A DNA stretch of 64,000 nucleotides. It comes from Rhytidiadelphus loreus. Lineage: Eukaryota; Streptophyta; Bryopsida; Hypnales; Hylocomiaceae. Both the position numbers and the translations under genes were made by a program. Each line of letters begins with the position of its first letter. The first letter of the stretch is position 1. The stretch spans positions 72,534,981-72,598,980 of the forward strand of contig OX344762.1 in NCBI GenBank assembly GCA_947034895.1. The letters are read 5' to 3'. The notes beneath the pieces are model-generated. The model saw only the letters and a program-made list of their open reading frames with translations, was not told the DNA's origin and ran no database searches. This document shows positions 49,445 to 61,586 of the stretch, piece after piece.

Positions 49445-49598
49445 GGCAATTTCGTTAAAATGGCGGTATTCCAATATAATGGCACCACATTCCATTAAAA
49501 TGGCACTGCATTTGTTAGAAAATAACACTACATTCCGGTAAAATGGCACATATTCCATTAAAATGGCAAAAAACTGCCGCCATTTAAACGAAATTGCC
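49445..49598. mobile_element. MITE, GGCAATTTCGTTAAAATGGC family, copy 2
   Basis: Left end GGCAATTTCGTTAAAATGGC; right end GCCATTTAAACGAAATTGCC is its inverted copy with one extra A. Flanked by TA on both sides (49,443-49,444 and 49,599-49,600), as for Stowaway/Tc1-mariner MITEs. 154 bp, with several internal copies of ATTAAAATGGCA. Confidence 0.8.
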
Positions 49599-49748
49599 TA
49601 TAAAGCAAAAGGAAGCAAGTAGTCCTAGTTGCTTGCTCTATATAGACTAGCAATTCAAACAATTGCTCCAAATTGATTAGTAGAACTCGATCAATAGTAA
49701 CTCGATCAATTAGTTTCATTATAATGTAGTTACTACATCTTTTGATCG

Positions 49749-50290
49749 AGCTCATTGTCATTTTCACAAACTGTCACAATGAGCTCAAAAAAATGAATTA
49801 ATTAAATTTTTTTAACTCCCTCCCAGATCCCCGGGTTTTAGAAAAATTATTTAATTAAAATTAATTTTTGAATTTTTTGTCCCCCCCCCCCCTCCCTTTA
49901 TTTGTAATTTTTTAAACATGTATAGAATGGCAAACAATATGGGACAATGAAAACTGTATCCTGTATCAGTATCCCATATCAATATCCATATATGTACATG
50001 TATTCATATTCATATATGTATTTGTACATGCATTGTATTCCAATATCGAGTACTGTATTTGTACAATATCCATAACCGTACTTTGATTTGTATCCATATA
50101 TTATATCTGTATATCGTATCCATATTCATATTTGGATGGATGGCTCAGATTAAATTTCAAAGATCAATGCTTTAAATTTTTTGAGAAATCGACAATGATT
50201 TCGAAGGTAAGCATTTAAAAAAAATCAACGGCCTTAAAAAATTTTGAGAAAGGAGGGGGGCAACTAATACCCTTGCTCACTCTTTTGGGT
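49749..50290. repeat. Dispersed repeat R, copy 2
   Basis: Same sequence order as 18,611-19,133. The terminal palindrome is cleaner here (GAGCTCATTGT...ACAATGAGCTC), followed by the TTTTTTTAACTCCCTCCCAG block, a long C-run, TATCC/GTATC-type repeats and the GCAACTAATACCC end. Confidence 0.65.
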
Positions 50291-50890
50291 AAATTGTAAT
50301 TCACTCCCACACTAAAACTAAAAATGAAAGATGGCCACACTAAAACTAAAAATGATGAACACACCTCCATTAAAAAGAACATCACATGTTGAATCTCTGT
50401 CTCTTTTGAGAAGATAGTGAGGGAATGTCACCCACTCACTTAACACATGGGTGAATTCTCATTATCCCCAATACCTATATTTTTTCAACATGCTAGACTA
50501 CAATTGATATGGAAATAACAACCGTATCCTGTATCTTGTATATACATCCATATCTCATATCATAAGAGTATTTTGGTCAAGACATCTATATTCTACATAA
50601 TCTCGTATCCTACATCCCATACTTAGGACCACTTCACACTATGGCCAAAGGTCGAGAGGTTGTGGTTTCCACCAATCAAATTTCAAGAAACCCAAAGTTT
50701 GACCTCTCGACCCTTCCCACTAGAAGGCACAAGTCCAAAGGCCATCACCTCCAACTACCTACATGGCAATAAATTGTCTACATGGCGATGGACTCTCAAA
50801 GGAAGTTTGGGTCGGCTAGAAATGAATGCCCAAACTATGGCCGAGAGGCCATCAACTTATGACAAGATCTCAACCATTAAATTGGTAGGT

Positions 50891-51052
50891 GGGAGTTCAT
50901 TACTAAGAGTTTGGACTTTGGGCTTGGCATTTGGAGGCTTTACACTATGGCCGGCCAAGTTGAGAGGTCATGGGAGTTCATTGCCAAGGGTTTGAACTTT
51001 GGGCTTGGCCTTTGAAGGCTTCACACTATGGCTGGCCAAAGGCTCCAATTCC
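50891..51052. repeat. Two tandem ~81-bp units
   Basis: Units start at 50,891 and 50,972 (GGGAGTTCATTACTAAGAGT / GGGAGTTCATTGCCAAGGGT) and each contains TTGGGCTTGGC and TTCACACTATGGCTGGCCAA or a close variant. A related motif begins at about 50,628. Probably part of a decayed element. Confidence 0.7.
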
Positions 51053-53402
51053 TATTATTTATTGCCGCCTATTTATTGCTCATTTCTTTGGACTTTGAAT
51101 AAAATTTGGTCACTCAATGCCACGGCCTCTCGACTTGGACGGCCAATCATATTGTATCACTATTCCATATTAGACATGGGTATTCCATAATTATATTGTA
51201 AGTATTTTGTAAGCATTCCTATATCCATATCAAAGTTTTTTTGGGTTATGGTTTTGAAATCTGAATGGGCAAATCAGGTGCTTTTGATTTGCAGGGGGTG
51301 GTTAATTAATTGCAGGAAACTGTGGATTTCTGTTTTCAAGAGATAGTTAAGGCATGTTGTCAAAGCTTGTCTTGCCTTGTCTCTTCTTTGCCAACAAAAC
51401 CTTTCTAACGGCAGCAAAACTTGCCTACATTGAGATTATGACCTTGATAGTGAGAGGCACTTCATCGAGATAGGATATGGCATTAAATTCATAGAATGCA
51501 AACACCTCAGGACTTAGACGCTTGTTCATGCAGAGTGATTCCAAGGTTTAATTACATTGAAGTAAATATTGGCTGCTGAATTTCAGCACACTTGTCTTGA
51601 GTGTCAGCAACATTTGACTTACTTTTGAATTCTTCTTAAAATGAAGGTATGGAGGAATCCTGCTCACCGTTAAAAGCTCACCTCCACATCAGGCACCTCT
51701 ACCACTCCCAAATCTCCAACTACAAAAGACTCGGGAGGGGTTTCATGGTTCACTACCGCACACATTGCTGCAGTGGCTGCAGGAGGTGCTGCTTTGGCGC
51801 TTATTCTATTCTCAGCGTTTCTCTGTGTCATTAGAAGACAACGGCCTGCCAAAGCTTCAGGCTCATCACAGATGCAGCTCCCTCAGTGCCCTGTCAAAAA
51901 TCAGAATCACTCAAAGTTCCGGGATTTTTTTTGTCATTTGGAAGTAAGTGGCTACAGATAGCCAATTTAAGGATCACTGCAGAGTTCACTCCAAATTAGA
52001 TTAACCAAATCAAGTTCATGGTATTCATGTGGGTTTTGTTCGAAAATTAAAATCATACCTAACTTTGATTGCCATATGTTCACAGACCCAGTGGCGAATC
52101 AGAGAATCTTCGAAACAGGTAAATATCAATCCCAAATTTGCCATTCCGTTCTTCATATCTAATCATTAACCTCAGTCGGAGATTGCATTCTTGAGCGAGA
52201 ATTCTTCATTGTTGATGAAAACCAAAAGAAATCTCGAAATCTGATCCATTGTAGAGAGCACACACGATGCTTCATAAATGGCATATCTTCTCTAACATGG
52301 AAGTTGATGCGGCCCCCCAAAGAATCTACGTTGTTTTTGCAAAGTTGTGAAAAGAATATATTGGAAATAGTGTTAATTTTGTTAAATTAATTGGTGCAAT
52401 TCCATTCAAATTGCACAACAGACCCTCAAGGAGAATAAATGATTCCGGGACTGAGGAGGGAATGCGGGTGCAAATCCTGATTATCAGTGCACAATGTTAT
52501 GGATGAAATGCAATAAGCACATTAATTTGCAACGACCTATCAACACAACAAGATAACACAAATGTCAAAATGTGGCATGGAATACCACCAAGTATGCAGA
52601 ATCCAAGTTAAATGCTCTTATCGTCCATTTCATTAAATTGTCATTATTCTGGGCTCCAAAATTCATTTCATTCCACACTCTCTGAAATCCGCCAATCACA
52701 TATAAAACTCTGTCCCATTTAACAGAATTGCCGTCCGTCTGTATAATTGCTGTTGCAGCTCCCCAAGTTGAGAAAGTCACACCTGAGGAAGCGCCCCAAC
52801 CGGAGGCTTTGCCCTCCGTGAAGGCCCTGAAGACGCGTCCCTCCTTCAAGGCCTCCTCCATGACGATGCTTTCCTCCAATCCCAAAACCCTCCGCGAGGC
52901 TCTGGTCGGGGAAGGCAGTCTGGGTCGCATGTACCGGGCGGAGTTCGCTAACGGCCAAGTACTGGCGGTGAAGAAGATCGACAGGTTCAATGCTCCTGGT
53001 GGAGAACGAGGCGGAGTTTCTGGTGTGTGTGCAAGGCTTAGCACGGCTGCAGCATGCCAACGCCGTGGAGCTCGTGGAGTACTGCGTGGAGCACGAGCAG
53101 CGGCTGCTGGTGTTTCAGTTCGTGGGGAGGGGCAACCTCCATGACTTGCTGCATCACGACGCCAGTGCGGAGAAGGGCAACTTGTCGACGTTGACGTGGA
53201 ACGTGCGCGTCAAGATCGCGCTGGGGGCGGCGAGGGCGTTGGAGTAAGGTAGAACTGCCCATTAGCACACAGATTTGCTACCTAGGTACTTTGGAGAAAT
53301 ATATTTTTCAGAGATAGAAAAGTTTGAGAGAATTTAATTGCAAAAAGAATGAAGACATTTCAACAAGAATTGAATTTTCTGTGATTTTTCATAGCTAAAA
53401 TG

Positions 53403-54217
53403 TTAACCCCTAAATGCCCAAGGTCTATTTTGAGCCTATTGGAATTTGCTCTAAATTGAACAAAAAGTCAACATTTTGATAAGTCAAATCAATTTTATTT
53501 GAATTGTAACTTTACAAATTCAAATTCGACATGTTAGAGATCACATAGGAAAAGAAAACACAACAATATCATTTAACCCCTAAATGCCCAAGGCTTGTTT
53601 TGAGCCCTTTGGAATTTGCTTTAAATTGAATAAAATGTCAACATTTTGATAAGTTGAATCAATTTTTTTAAAATTTTAACCTTACAAATTCAAACTCGAC
53701 ATGTTAGAGATCACTTAGGAAAAGAAAACACAACAATATCATTGAAAGATTGAAAGATTATAATGTTTGATCATGAGGGTGTTAAAACTATGAAAATCTT
53801 TGAGCTCTCTTTTTGCATGTCAAATCTAAAAAATTGTTCACCAAAAAAATACGAGGTTGAAGGGCCTAACAAGCATAACCCCAATCAATTTATGGCTTTT
53901 GAAAATCTACTCTACCATTTTTTTAAATGAATTTCTAGTGTGATTTTTTTTCTAAGATCTAATGTCATTTGAGGTTCATTTCCAAGAGTCCTCAACACTA
54001 CAAAAGTCAAGATTGCAATGGGTACCCTTGAACTAAATCTTGAATAGAAAAATCATAATCATTCATTTTCAAAATTGGATTATTGATGCTAAAACTAGAC
54101 TTCAAAAAGAACCTTTCAAAAATTTAAACTACTAAAAATAGCAATTTGGTAAGGTTTTATTTAACTTCAAAGTTTCTTCGACACCACATTTTGGTGCCTC
54201 GAGCATTTAGGGGTTAA
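53403..54217. mobile_element. TTAA-flanked element, CCCCTAAATG subfamily, copy 1
   Basis: TTAA at 53,403-53,406 and 54,214-54,217. Inner ends are CCCCTAAATGCCCAAGG and CCTCGAGCATTTAGGGG (inverted). The first 170 bp, including the TTAA and terminus, are tandemly repeated (second copy from 53,573). Lies in the intron of the pseudogene. Non-coding. Confidence 0.85.
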
Positions 54218-54572
54218 ACTGTGAGTAGACCCTAAAACGTGGCCTGATTTGTCTGCCCCCTAAGTGCATTGCCATCATAATAAAGGGTTATAAAGATTGT
54301 GATAATAGATAGGCCATTGATGCAATTGGGAGGATCTTATAAGTGACAAAATTGGATGGACGGTGGTATTAGGCAATTCTATCTAAAGTGAAAGTAGATT
54401 AATAGTATCTAAAGTTGTTCCCTCTATCATGAAAGAAATGTTGGCAATTTTGTTGAAAATTTGGAATACTTCAATTGTAATTTGAAAAAACATAATTTAG
54501 AATGGATTTCAAATTTGATATCAAGAAAATCATTGAAGATCATTTCATGTGCTTATTATATTGCAACCGAAA

Positions 54573-55221
54573 TTAACCCCTAAATGCCCAAGGTCTTTTT
54601 TTGAGTGTCTTGGAATTTGCTCTAAATTTAACAAAAAGTCAACATTTTGATAAGTTTTATTAATTTTTTTTGAATTGTAATTGTACAAACTCAAACTAGA
54701 CTTGTTAGAGATCACATGGAAAACGAGAATACAACAATATCACTTATAGATTATAATGTTTGATCATGAGGGTGTTAAAATTGTGAAAGTGATTTGAAGT
54801 CTTTCAATCCTCTTTTCACATGTCAATCCTAAAAATTTGTCACCAAAAAAATATGAGGTTGAAGGTGGCATAACATGCAATTACCCCAATTAATTTACAA
54901 CTTCTCAAAATCTACTCTACAGTTTTTTTAAATGAATTTTTAATGTGATTTTTTCTCCAAGATCTAGTGTCTTTGAGGCTCATTTCCAAGAGCCCTCAAC
55001 ACTAGAAAATCAAAATTTGCAAAGGACACCCTTGCACACAATCTTGAAAAGAATAATCATAATCATTCATTTTCAAAATCAGATTTTTGATGCTATAACT
55101 AGACTTCAAAAAGAATTTTTCAAAAATATAAACCACTAAAAATAGTAAATTGGTAGGGTTTTATTTAACTTCAAAGTATTGTCAACACCAAAATTTGGTG
55201 CCTCGGACATTTAGTGGTGAA
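54573..55221. mobile_element. TTAA-flanked element, CCCCTAAATG subfamily, copy 2 with empty site in unit A
   Basis: Left border TTAA (54,573-54,576) then CCCCTAAATGCCCAAGG; right end CCTCGGACATTTAGTGG then TGAA (55,218-55,221), a one-base change from TTAA. Unit A at 29,931-29,950 reads CACCTAAATTAAATTGGACG with one TTAA (29,939-29,942) exactly where unit B carries the 641-bp insert. This is a paralogous empty site and supports a four-base TTAA target duplication. Confidence 0.88.
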
Positions 55222-57339
55222 ATTGGACACTTCTTTTTGGATGAAACTGGGAGCATATATAATTTTTTTTTTTATCTATGGTTCAAACGTATTCTTGAAA
55301 ACCTTATGATGGCCTTTTGTGATTTTTTTCTCAACTAGTGATGGAATTATTAACCTTGAAGCATTAGACGTATCACCAAGATAGTGAGCCAAAAGTTTAT
55401 GGCATTCTTCATTTTTACAGGAAAGTCGTTCATTGTACACTTTGAATTCTGCGAGGAACTAAAATTCAAATAGTGCTGCAGTCTGTGGATTTGTTGACAT
55501 GGATTAGATAGTCTTTGAAAGGCGAGAAGGTCATATGGCATAATTCTGAATTCTTTTTATTATTATTAGAACAATCTGAGAGAGCATATTTCGGTCTATG
55601 AAACTGATGATCGAGAGCTAGGAGGCTCAAGAAGATTTTAGGACATAATTCTAAGTCTTTACTCTGACTTTGGATCAAGAATGTTTAAGAATGTACCCTT
55701 CAGATCAAAGGGCTTTGCGTTAAATTTAGTGTTATGGGAAATAACTCTCGAGCTCTTAAGCAATGAAGAATTGACATATTTGTGTCGACTACACTGCTTG
55801 TTTTATTAGTGTGACACTAATGTATCAAACTCACGGCATTTTGAACTAGTGCGGTTGAAATACTACTGAATTGTACTGAATTTTCCACCATGTTTTTGGT
55901 CTGGCGCTAATTTCTCATGTGATACAGTTTTTGCGCCGTCACCAAGAGGATTAATCAACTCAGTATCGTGGAAATCTAACTTCTCTCTATACATTCTTTC
56001 ATCATGGAGCTCCAATTTTTCTTAAGAGTCGACTGATATACTTCTAGCGATTGTTTATTTCCCTATCGAGTTTGAGGTACATGCATATAGTCTGTGCGCC
56101 ACCCGTGGTTCACCGTAGCTTCAAATCTGCTTAAATCAATATCTTGTTGGATGACGAGCTCAACCCGCACGTTTCAGACTGTCACGGACTTGCTGCTGTT
56201 TCCCCATCTGGCTCGGAGCGGGAGGTTTGTGCTTCCAATTCCTGTATATGCAGTTAATCTGTGATTTCTGTAGATTTTAACCTGCTTTGTTGATGGACAC
56301 CGAGAATCAAATTAATTCTCTAGCTGAAATTCATGTTGCTCTCATGGACACAAGCAATTGCGTGGGACTGCATGATTTGGTTTGAGGATTTTAGTATGGC
56401 TGGCAGGTGTCTGCACAAATGTTGGGTCCCTTTGGTTACAGTGCTCCTGAATACGCCATGTCCGGGACCTGCACTGTGAAAAGTGATGTGTACAGTTTTG
56501 GTGTTGTCATGCTGGAGCTTCTCACTGGGCGTAAGCCTTTGGATAGGTGGCTTAGCTCCTTACCAACTCACAGACACATGAATAATACTCTCTAAGTGAC
56601 AGCTCTCCTTCAAATATTTCACCTATTTCCCTGGTTATGATTACCGCTTTGTCATGGTCTTCTTAGTCATTTTACCTGATGATAGATTGATAGAAGCACT
56701 TACTAAGCACTCCGTTGAATTGAAATAATGGGAGTATGATATGGATCTTATCATCATAACAAGTTATACCATAATCACTAATAGAAAATCCAAATATACT
56801 TTAGAAAACCTAATCATATTATGATTGTCAAGATTATCATTTTGTTAAAGTAGTCTTACATTAGAGAAAAAAGGAGCCCAATACAAGGTCCCTTCACAAG
56901 TCGCTTTGGAGATCCTTATTTATATTTAAATCTGTACTTAGTCTTAGAACAGTGAAGAATTTCCCTATACCCGCCTAGCATAGAAATCATGACGACAATA
57001 CGGGGAGGTTCGTATCCATTGGTTGGCGTACTTGAAGTCAGTACTATCTTTAATCCCAGATAATTCTGACTCCTAGTACACTTGCATGTTTGCTTTTGAA
57101 CAAAATAGAATTCTTTAATGCATGCACAATAATTCTTTATTATAAGTGTAAGGTCAACAAGTTGGGTTCTGGGTATACACTGGTCCAAAATAGTACTTAG
57201 TAGTTTAGATATACTTAAAAATTGGCAAGCTGAATAAACTAAGAATATATTATGACACAAATTGTGTTAGGGAACAGCCTTCAGCTATTATAATAAACAT
57301 GTTCACTATAAGCAAAACCCAAATTACCTTAGGAAATTC

Positions 57340-57463
57340 ACATTAGATGGCGACGGTTTATTGTTAGCATTCTGTACAACAATAGCCACTCTACAACCCC
57401 TTTAAATAGCCTTAGACTGTCAAAGTGGAGGGGCCCTCTCCAAGGCTCATTTTTACTCTAATG
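57340..57463. mobile_element. MITE, CATTAG family, internally deleted copy
   Basis: Begins ACATTAGATGGCGACGG and ends GGCCCTCTCCAAGGCTCATT...CTCTAATG, matching the ends of copy 1 at 33,039-33,371 but only 124 bp long. Lies in unit B; no counterpart in unit A. Confidence 0.65.
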
Positions 57464-58110
57464 AATATTTATATGATTTATAGCTAATAAATAATAAATC
57501 TACTTGTGGTATGTGCAATTGCAATTCAAGGCTGAGATCAAAGCAGTCTTTGGTGTGGTGGGCTATGCCTTAGTTCCACAACATTGATGCGCTTGTAAGA
57601 AAGGAGAATCTTGAGTTGAAGGGCAAATACCCTTCCAAATCCCTCTCTTGTTTATCTAATCATATTGTTGCTTTTTGTGTTTAGGTATGTTTTTTACAAT
57701 TCCTATAAGATTGGCATGTACCATGATTGTAGGAAAGGAGTGACAACAATCCATATAAAATGAAGCTGAAAAAAATAAAAAATATGATTCCAAACAATCA
57801 CTTGCATTGGAATTTGGTCCCAACTTGAGTCAAAATTAGAGGCGTGAAGTAATTTTGTAAAAAGTCCATTTTTGTGATTAAAAATTAAAAAAAACTAATG
57901 GATATATATATAAAATCCTAGTGTCCTATAGAGTTTAACCATGAGAAGTTGATTTGAACCTTGGATCTCTAAGGTGTCAAAATAACCTCCCTCCAATCTC
58001 AGTCTTCCATAGTAGAGCCAAGTTATTTTGTTATTCATGAGCGTAGAGTATCTTCTACCCTTGGTGTCAATGCACTCTAAGGTGATGAGTCATCTTAGGG
58101 GGTGCACTTG

Positions 58111-58300
58111 GTTCTATTGCACACATGAAGAATGGTAGGGCGTCACCCGAGGGGGTATTTTATTTCAACATGCATCTTTACCCCCCCCCCAAACTTTTTG
58201 TTTTAAGAAAGTTTGGGGGGGGGGGGGGGGGGGAATGTGCATGTTGAAATAAAATACCCCCCGGGTGATGCCTTGTTGTTCTTCCTGTGTACAACAAACT
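58111..58300. repeat. Long fold-back hairpin with C-run and G-run
   Basis: The left arm around GCGTCACCCGAGGGGGTATT and TTTATTTCAACATGCA is matched by the right arm TGCATGTTGAAATAAAATAC and CCCCCCGGGTGATGCC. Inside are a run of ten C and, 26 bases on, a run of about 19 G, joined by AAACTTTTTG...AAAGTTT. The whole is an almost complete inverted repeat of about 135 bp or more with a tiny loop. Possibly a fold-back transposon. Confidence 0.85.
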
Positions 58301-58999
58301 ACGTGCAAACAAGTGGTTTCTAATAAACTATAATTTCAACCTAAAATTTTGAGCATTGTTTAATAATGACTACAGGTTTCTATTGCTGAAATTTCCAACT
58401 CAAATAAAATATGAATTGATTTCTAGAAGAAGTTGAAAATGAACTACAATGGCATGTTTTTCAACTCAAATAATTATAGAGAACACATTTATATGACCAT
58501 TGAAACAATATTCAACTCAAAATGAGCTTTCAATAGAGATTTATTTTTAGGAATTTTTTGTTCATTTTTTAGAATTTTTTTTTTAATATAATGTAGGGGT
58601 GTAAAAGTTATTTTTCAATTCTACAGTGTATTTTTTTACTTCAAAAATTTGTAACTAATTATTATTAACAAATAAAAATATCAATAATACAAAACATAAA
58701 CTTTCAAAGTAGGAAATTTTTTTCATATTTTTTTAATTTTGTTTTATTTAAAATTCAAAAAGTATATAGGGGGTCCAATTGTTCAGAGTTTTGTTTGCAT
58801 ATGGTTTCTAATGGACACTCTAAGTGACCCCGCGAGTGAGTAATTCAGAAGAATATTGAAAATAATTATGATTATGAAGAATTGAATGTTCTTTATTCTT
58901 TGAACTAGGTAATTTAAATACAATCAAAATCATTATTGAACCAAAATCTATTACATTCAGATTCTTAGTTTGAAACGAAGATATTAATTTTGAGGATAT

Positions 59000-59241
59000 G
59001 GTCAATTTCATTAAAATGGCGGTATTCCACATGCCATTTTAATGGAATATCTTCTACAAATGGAGAATAAGTGTGCCACGATAGGGTCATACATGTGCCA
59101 ATTTTATGCCTAGCACATTCAAATCACTCCTAGTTCACGCATTTCCACTCCCCTTGGACAATCTTTCCATTGTTTTCATTCTTTTAGTGGTTTCATTTTG
59201 TGCCATTTTAATGGAATACCACCATTTTAACGAAATTGACC
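59000..59241. mobile_element. MITE, GGCAATTTCGTTAAAATGGC family, copy 3
   Basis: Left end GGTCAATTTCATTAAAATGG and right end CCATTTTAACGAAATTGACC. Next to each end is a second inverted pair (ATGCCATTTTAATGGAAT). Same family as the elements at 4,283 and 49,445. Lies in the last intron of the pseudogene; not present at that place in unit A. Confidence 0.8.
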
Positions 59242-61049
59242 ATGGATGTAATGTATATGGTCTAGATACTAGAGCCTAAATGGTACAACTATGTTTGCCA
59301 CTTTGAAAATTCATAACTTATTCATATGGTTCAACAAGTGTCCAAATATTGCATGCTAAAGTGTGTTGGAATCATCTAATAATATCCAACAAAAATAAAT
59401 TGTGTCGTACAATAGTAAAAATGCTCAGTTGCAATTGGGGACGATTATAGGAACACATCCCTTATTGCCCTCTGTAGTGTGATTTTTAATTCTATGGTGA
59501 TGTGCGTGCAGCCGGAGCCGGAGTTCCAATCACCCATCTCCGAAGTGGTGCAGCGTGGCCACCTTGAGCAAGCGAAGATCCAACTCGGAAGCAGGGTCCG
59601 ACTCCATGCATTGGACCCTCTGAGAATTTAATCTGAGACACTGATTTAGAAGAAAACAATCAAAAACACCTTCATGGCCAGCATCTCCCTCTGGGATGCC
59701 TTAGTTTTAATTATCGACCTGTATTCTCGAAAGTGTAGAATTAGCTTCTTTAATTAATTGCACATGAATTCATCCAAGTCCTAGTTTCGATTGGGTGGCT
59801 TTGACTAAAGCAAGGGAGAATCAAGTCGTCTTCTCTGCTGAAAATGATCTCTCAGTCACTGCCAATTCCATGTTGCAGTTACGATTAATATGATATGGAG
59901 CTTGATTAACATTCCCTAGTTAGAATTCGAGGGAGCGTGTACTGAATTCAGAGTTTGTGTTCGATCGTATGCAAGTGAGTGGTGCTATTTGGTTTCTCAG
60001 ACGAGCGTTTTACGACGGCATGGCGTGGTGTTTGGAGGAATAATGTTGTTATTTGATAGCTAGGCCTCACAATTGCCTAAGTACTTGGATGCGAATACTT
60101 GGATGCTAATCCTACTGTAGGAGTAGACTGATTAAAGTTCCCGTTCAACTTATTCTTTTTGGAACGGTCATGCTTCTGAATATGTATCACTTGGAAACGT
60201 CGATTCATTCGCCTGCTTTGGCTTTTTCATCTGATGTTTTTATATGCGTTTGAGTATGTTCTACTGGGATTAAATCAAGGTCACGTACAGAGAATGGAAA
60301 CCTTGTCCTTCAGAAATGTTCGAGAACATGCTTGAGTTCTGAAACGTTGAAAAACGTTGACTCTAGATGGTGCGCTTGTGCCGGGTCTCAATCCTATCCT
60401 GCATTGGTACAACACTATTACTGTAGCTTTGCAAGTGGGCATTATGTTTAGTTTGTATGTGACCCCAAATAATATGGTCTAAAAACAGATGGACCCTATT
60501 TTCTTCTATATTGTATTGCTCCAGGCAACCGCGTGACTAGGAACCGTGAGGAAAAACTCAATACTATCGGTACGCAGGTCGCTGTATTCCCCTACAGTGT
60601 AGATACAGCCAATCAGTAAAGCTGGGTTCAAAACTGAGTGGGTTCTTCGGAATCTCGAAGTTCATTCATATCCAAAACTTACAGTACCTTATTACCTTAG
60701 CGACAGCAAGCCATTGACAAGAAGTCCACCCTCAAAATCAGTCATGTGACCATGTGCCGGGGGAAGTATTACATACTTAACTAAATGGTCATGTTCGTTG
60801 AAATGGCATATTCCAGAGAGCAAAACTGTGACATTTGGAGTTCTCATAGTTTAAAACTAGGACAAATATAGATTTTGAGGTTTCAGTCGGGCAATAGTAA
60901 TTGAGTGAAACTCCGTGGCCGGTGGGGGAACTGTGCCTATTTCAGGAGTGAAATCCGCAATTTCAACGAATATGAGGTTATTCCGGATCGCCGTCCAATT
61001 TCCCCAAGACAAGATCCTTTCCAATCTGATTAAAATATTAATTCTTTGA

Positions 61050-61586
61050 CCCGACGGCCCGACCGACCACTGTACACAACGCGTTTGAACTGTAGACCGC
61101 CGTGCTATGTAATCAATGAGTATTTTGTCAGCTATCGTGTAGTTGTAAGGTACTGCTCCACAGCTTTCCCTCCCCATCCTTGCACCACGTCAGTCCGAAA
61201 GGATCCGCTCACGTTTTGCAAGTTCCAAAGCTGTGAAATCCTTCTCTCGCTTTTGAGTTCCAATTTGCTATGTGAGATCCCTGTTAAGCTCTAGTTCATC
61301 TGCTCCCAGAAGAGAAAGTTTGTAGCTTTCAGTGTCTCGCGTTTGTAAACGGCTCTACCCTTGAGAGCGAGTGCCACTAGCTTGTCACTGCGCAGCTGTG
61401 GGTGAAGGACGAGTGAATAGGGTTCCTTTGGAGGACGCTTTCTTCTTCCACGCGTAGAGTTATTTGGATCTCCTGCATCGAAGAGTTCTAAAGCGCGAAG
61501 TATTGAACAAGGGTGATGGTACTTTGGCTCTGACAATAAGATTGAATGGTTTTACAGAGTGCAGGCTTGCACAAGCGGTGCAATTG
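61050..61586 (+). promoter_or_regulatory. Promoter/5' leader region with splice donor, upstream of the PP2C-like gene (unit B copy)
   Basis: Homologue of 36,430-36,959, ending in the same donor, CAATTG|GTGAGTATG. A candidate acceptor, TTTTTCTCTGAATCAG, lies at 62,080. The first ATG after that acceptor is the start used for the PP2C-like frame (62,146). Conservation of the donor in both units supports a real leader exon. Confidence 0.5.

Larger units (their letters stand above)
51647..59636 (+). pseudogene. 5'-truncated SRF receptor-kinase pseudogene
   Basis: Matches exons 10-16 of the gene at 24.6-32.1 kb. The signal peptide, the LRRs and the promoter are absent because the duplication starts in intron 9. 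Visible lesions: a one-base loss in the membrane-helix exon near 51,690 shifts the frame; a 79-bp deletion with a one-base gain near 52,895 (net 26 codons); a two-base loss near 52,995 shifts the frame within the kinase; an insertion creates TAA at 56,132-56,134; the acceptor of the next-to-last exon has changed from TGTAG to TGCAA near 57,527; and the last exon is shortened. The exon at 56,407-56,548 is still intact. Not functional as a receptor kinase; transcription is unknown. Confidence 0.93.
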
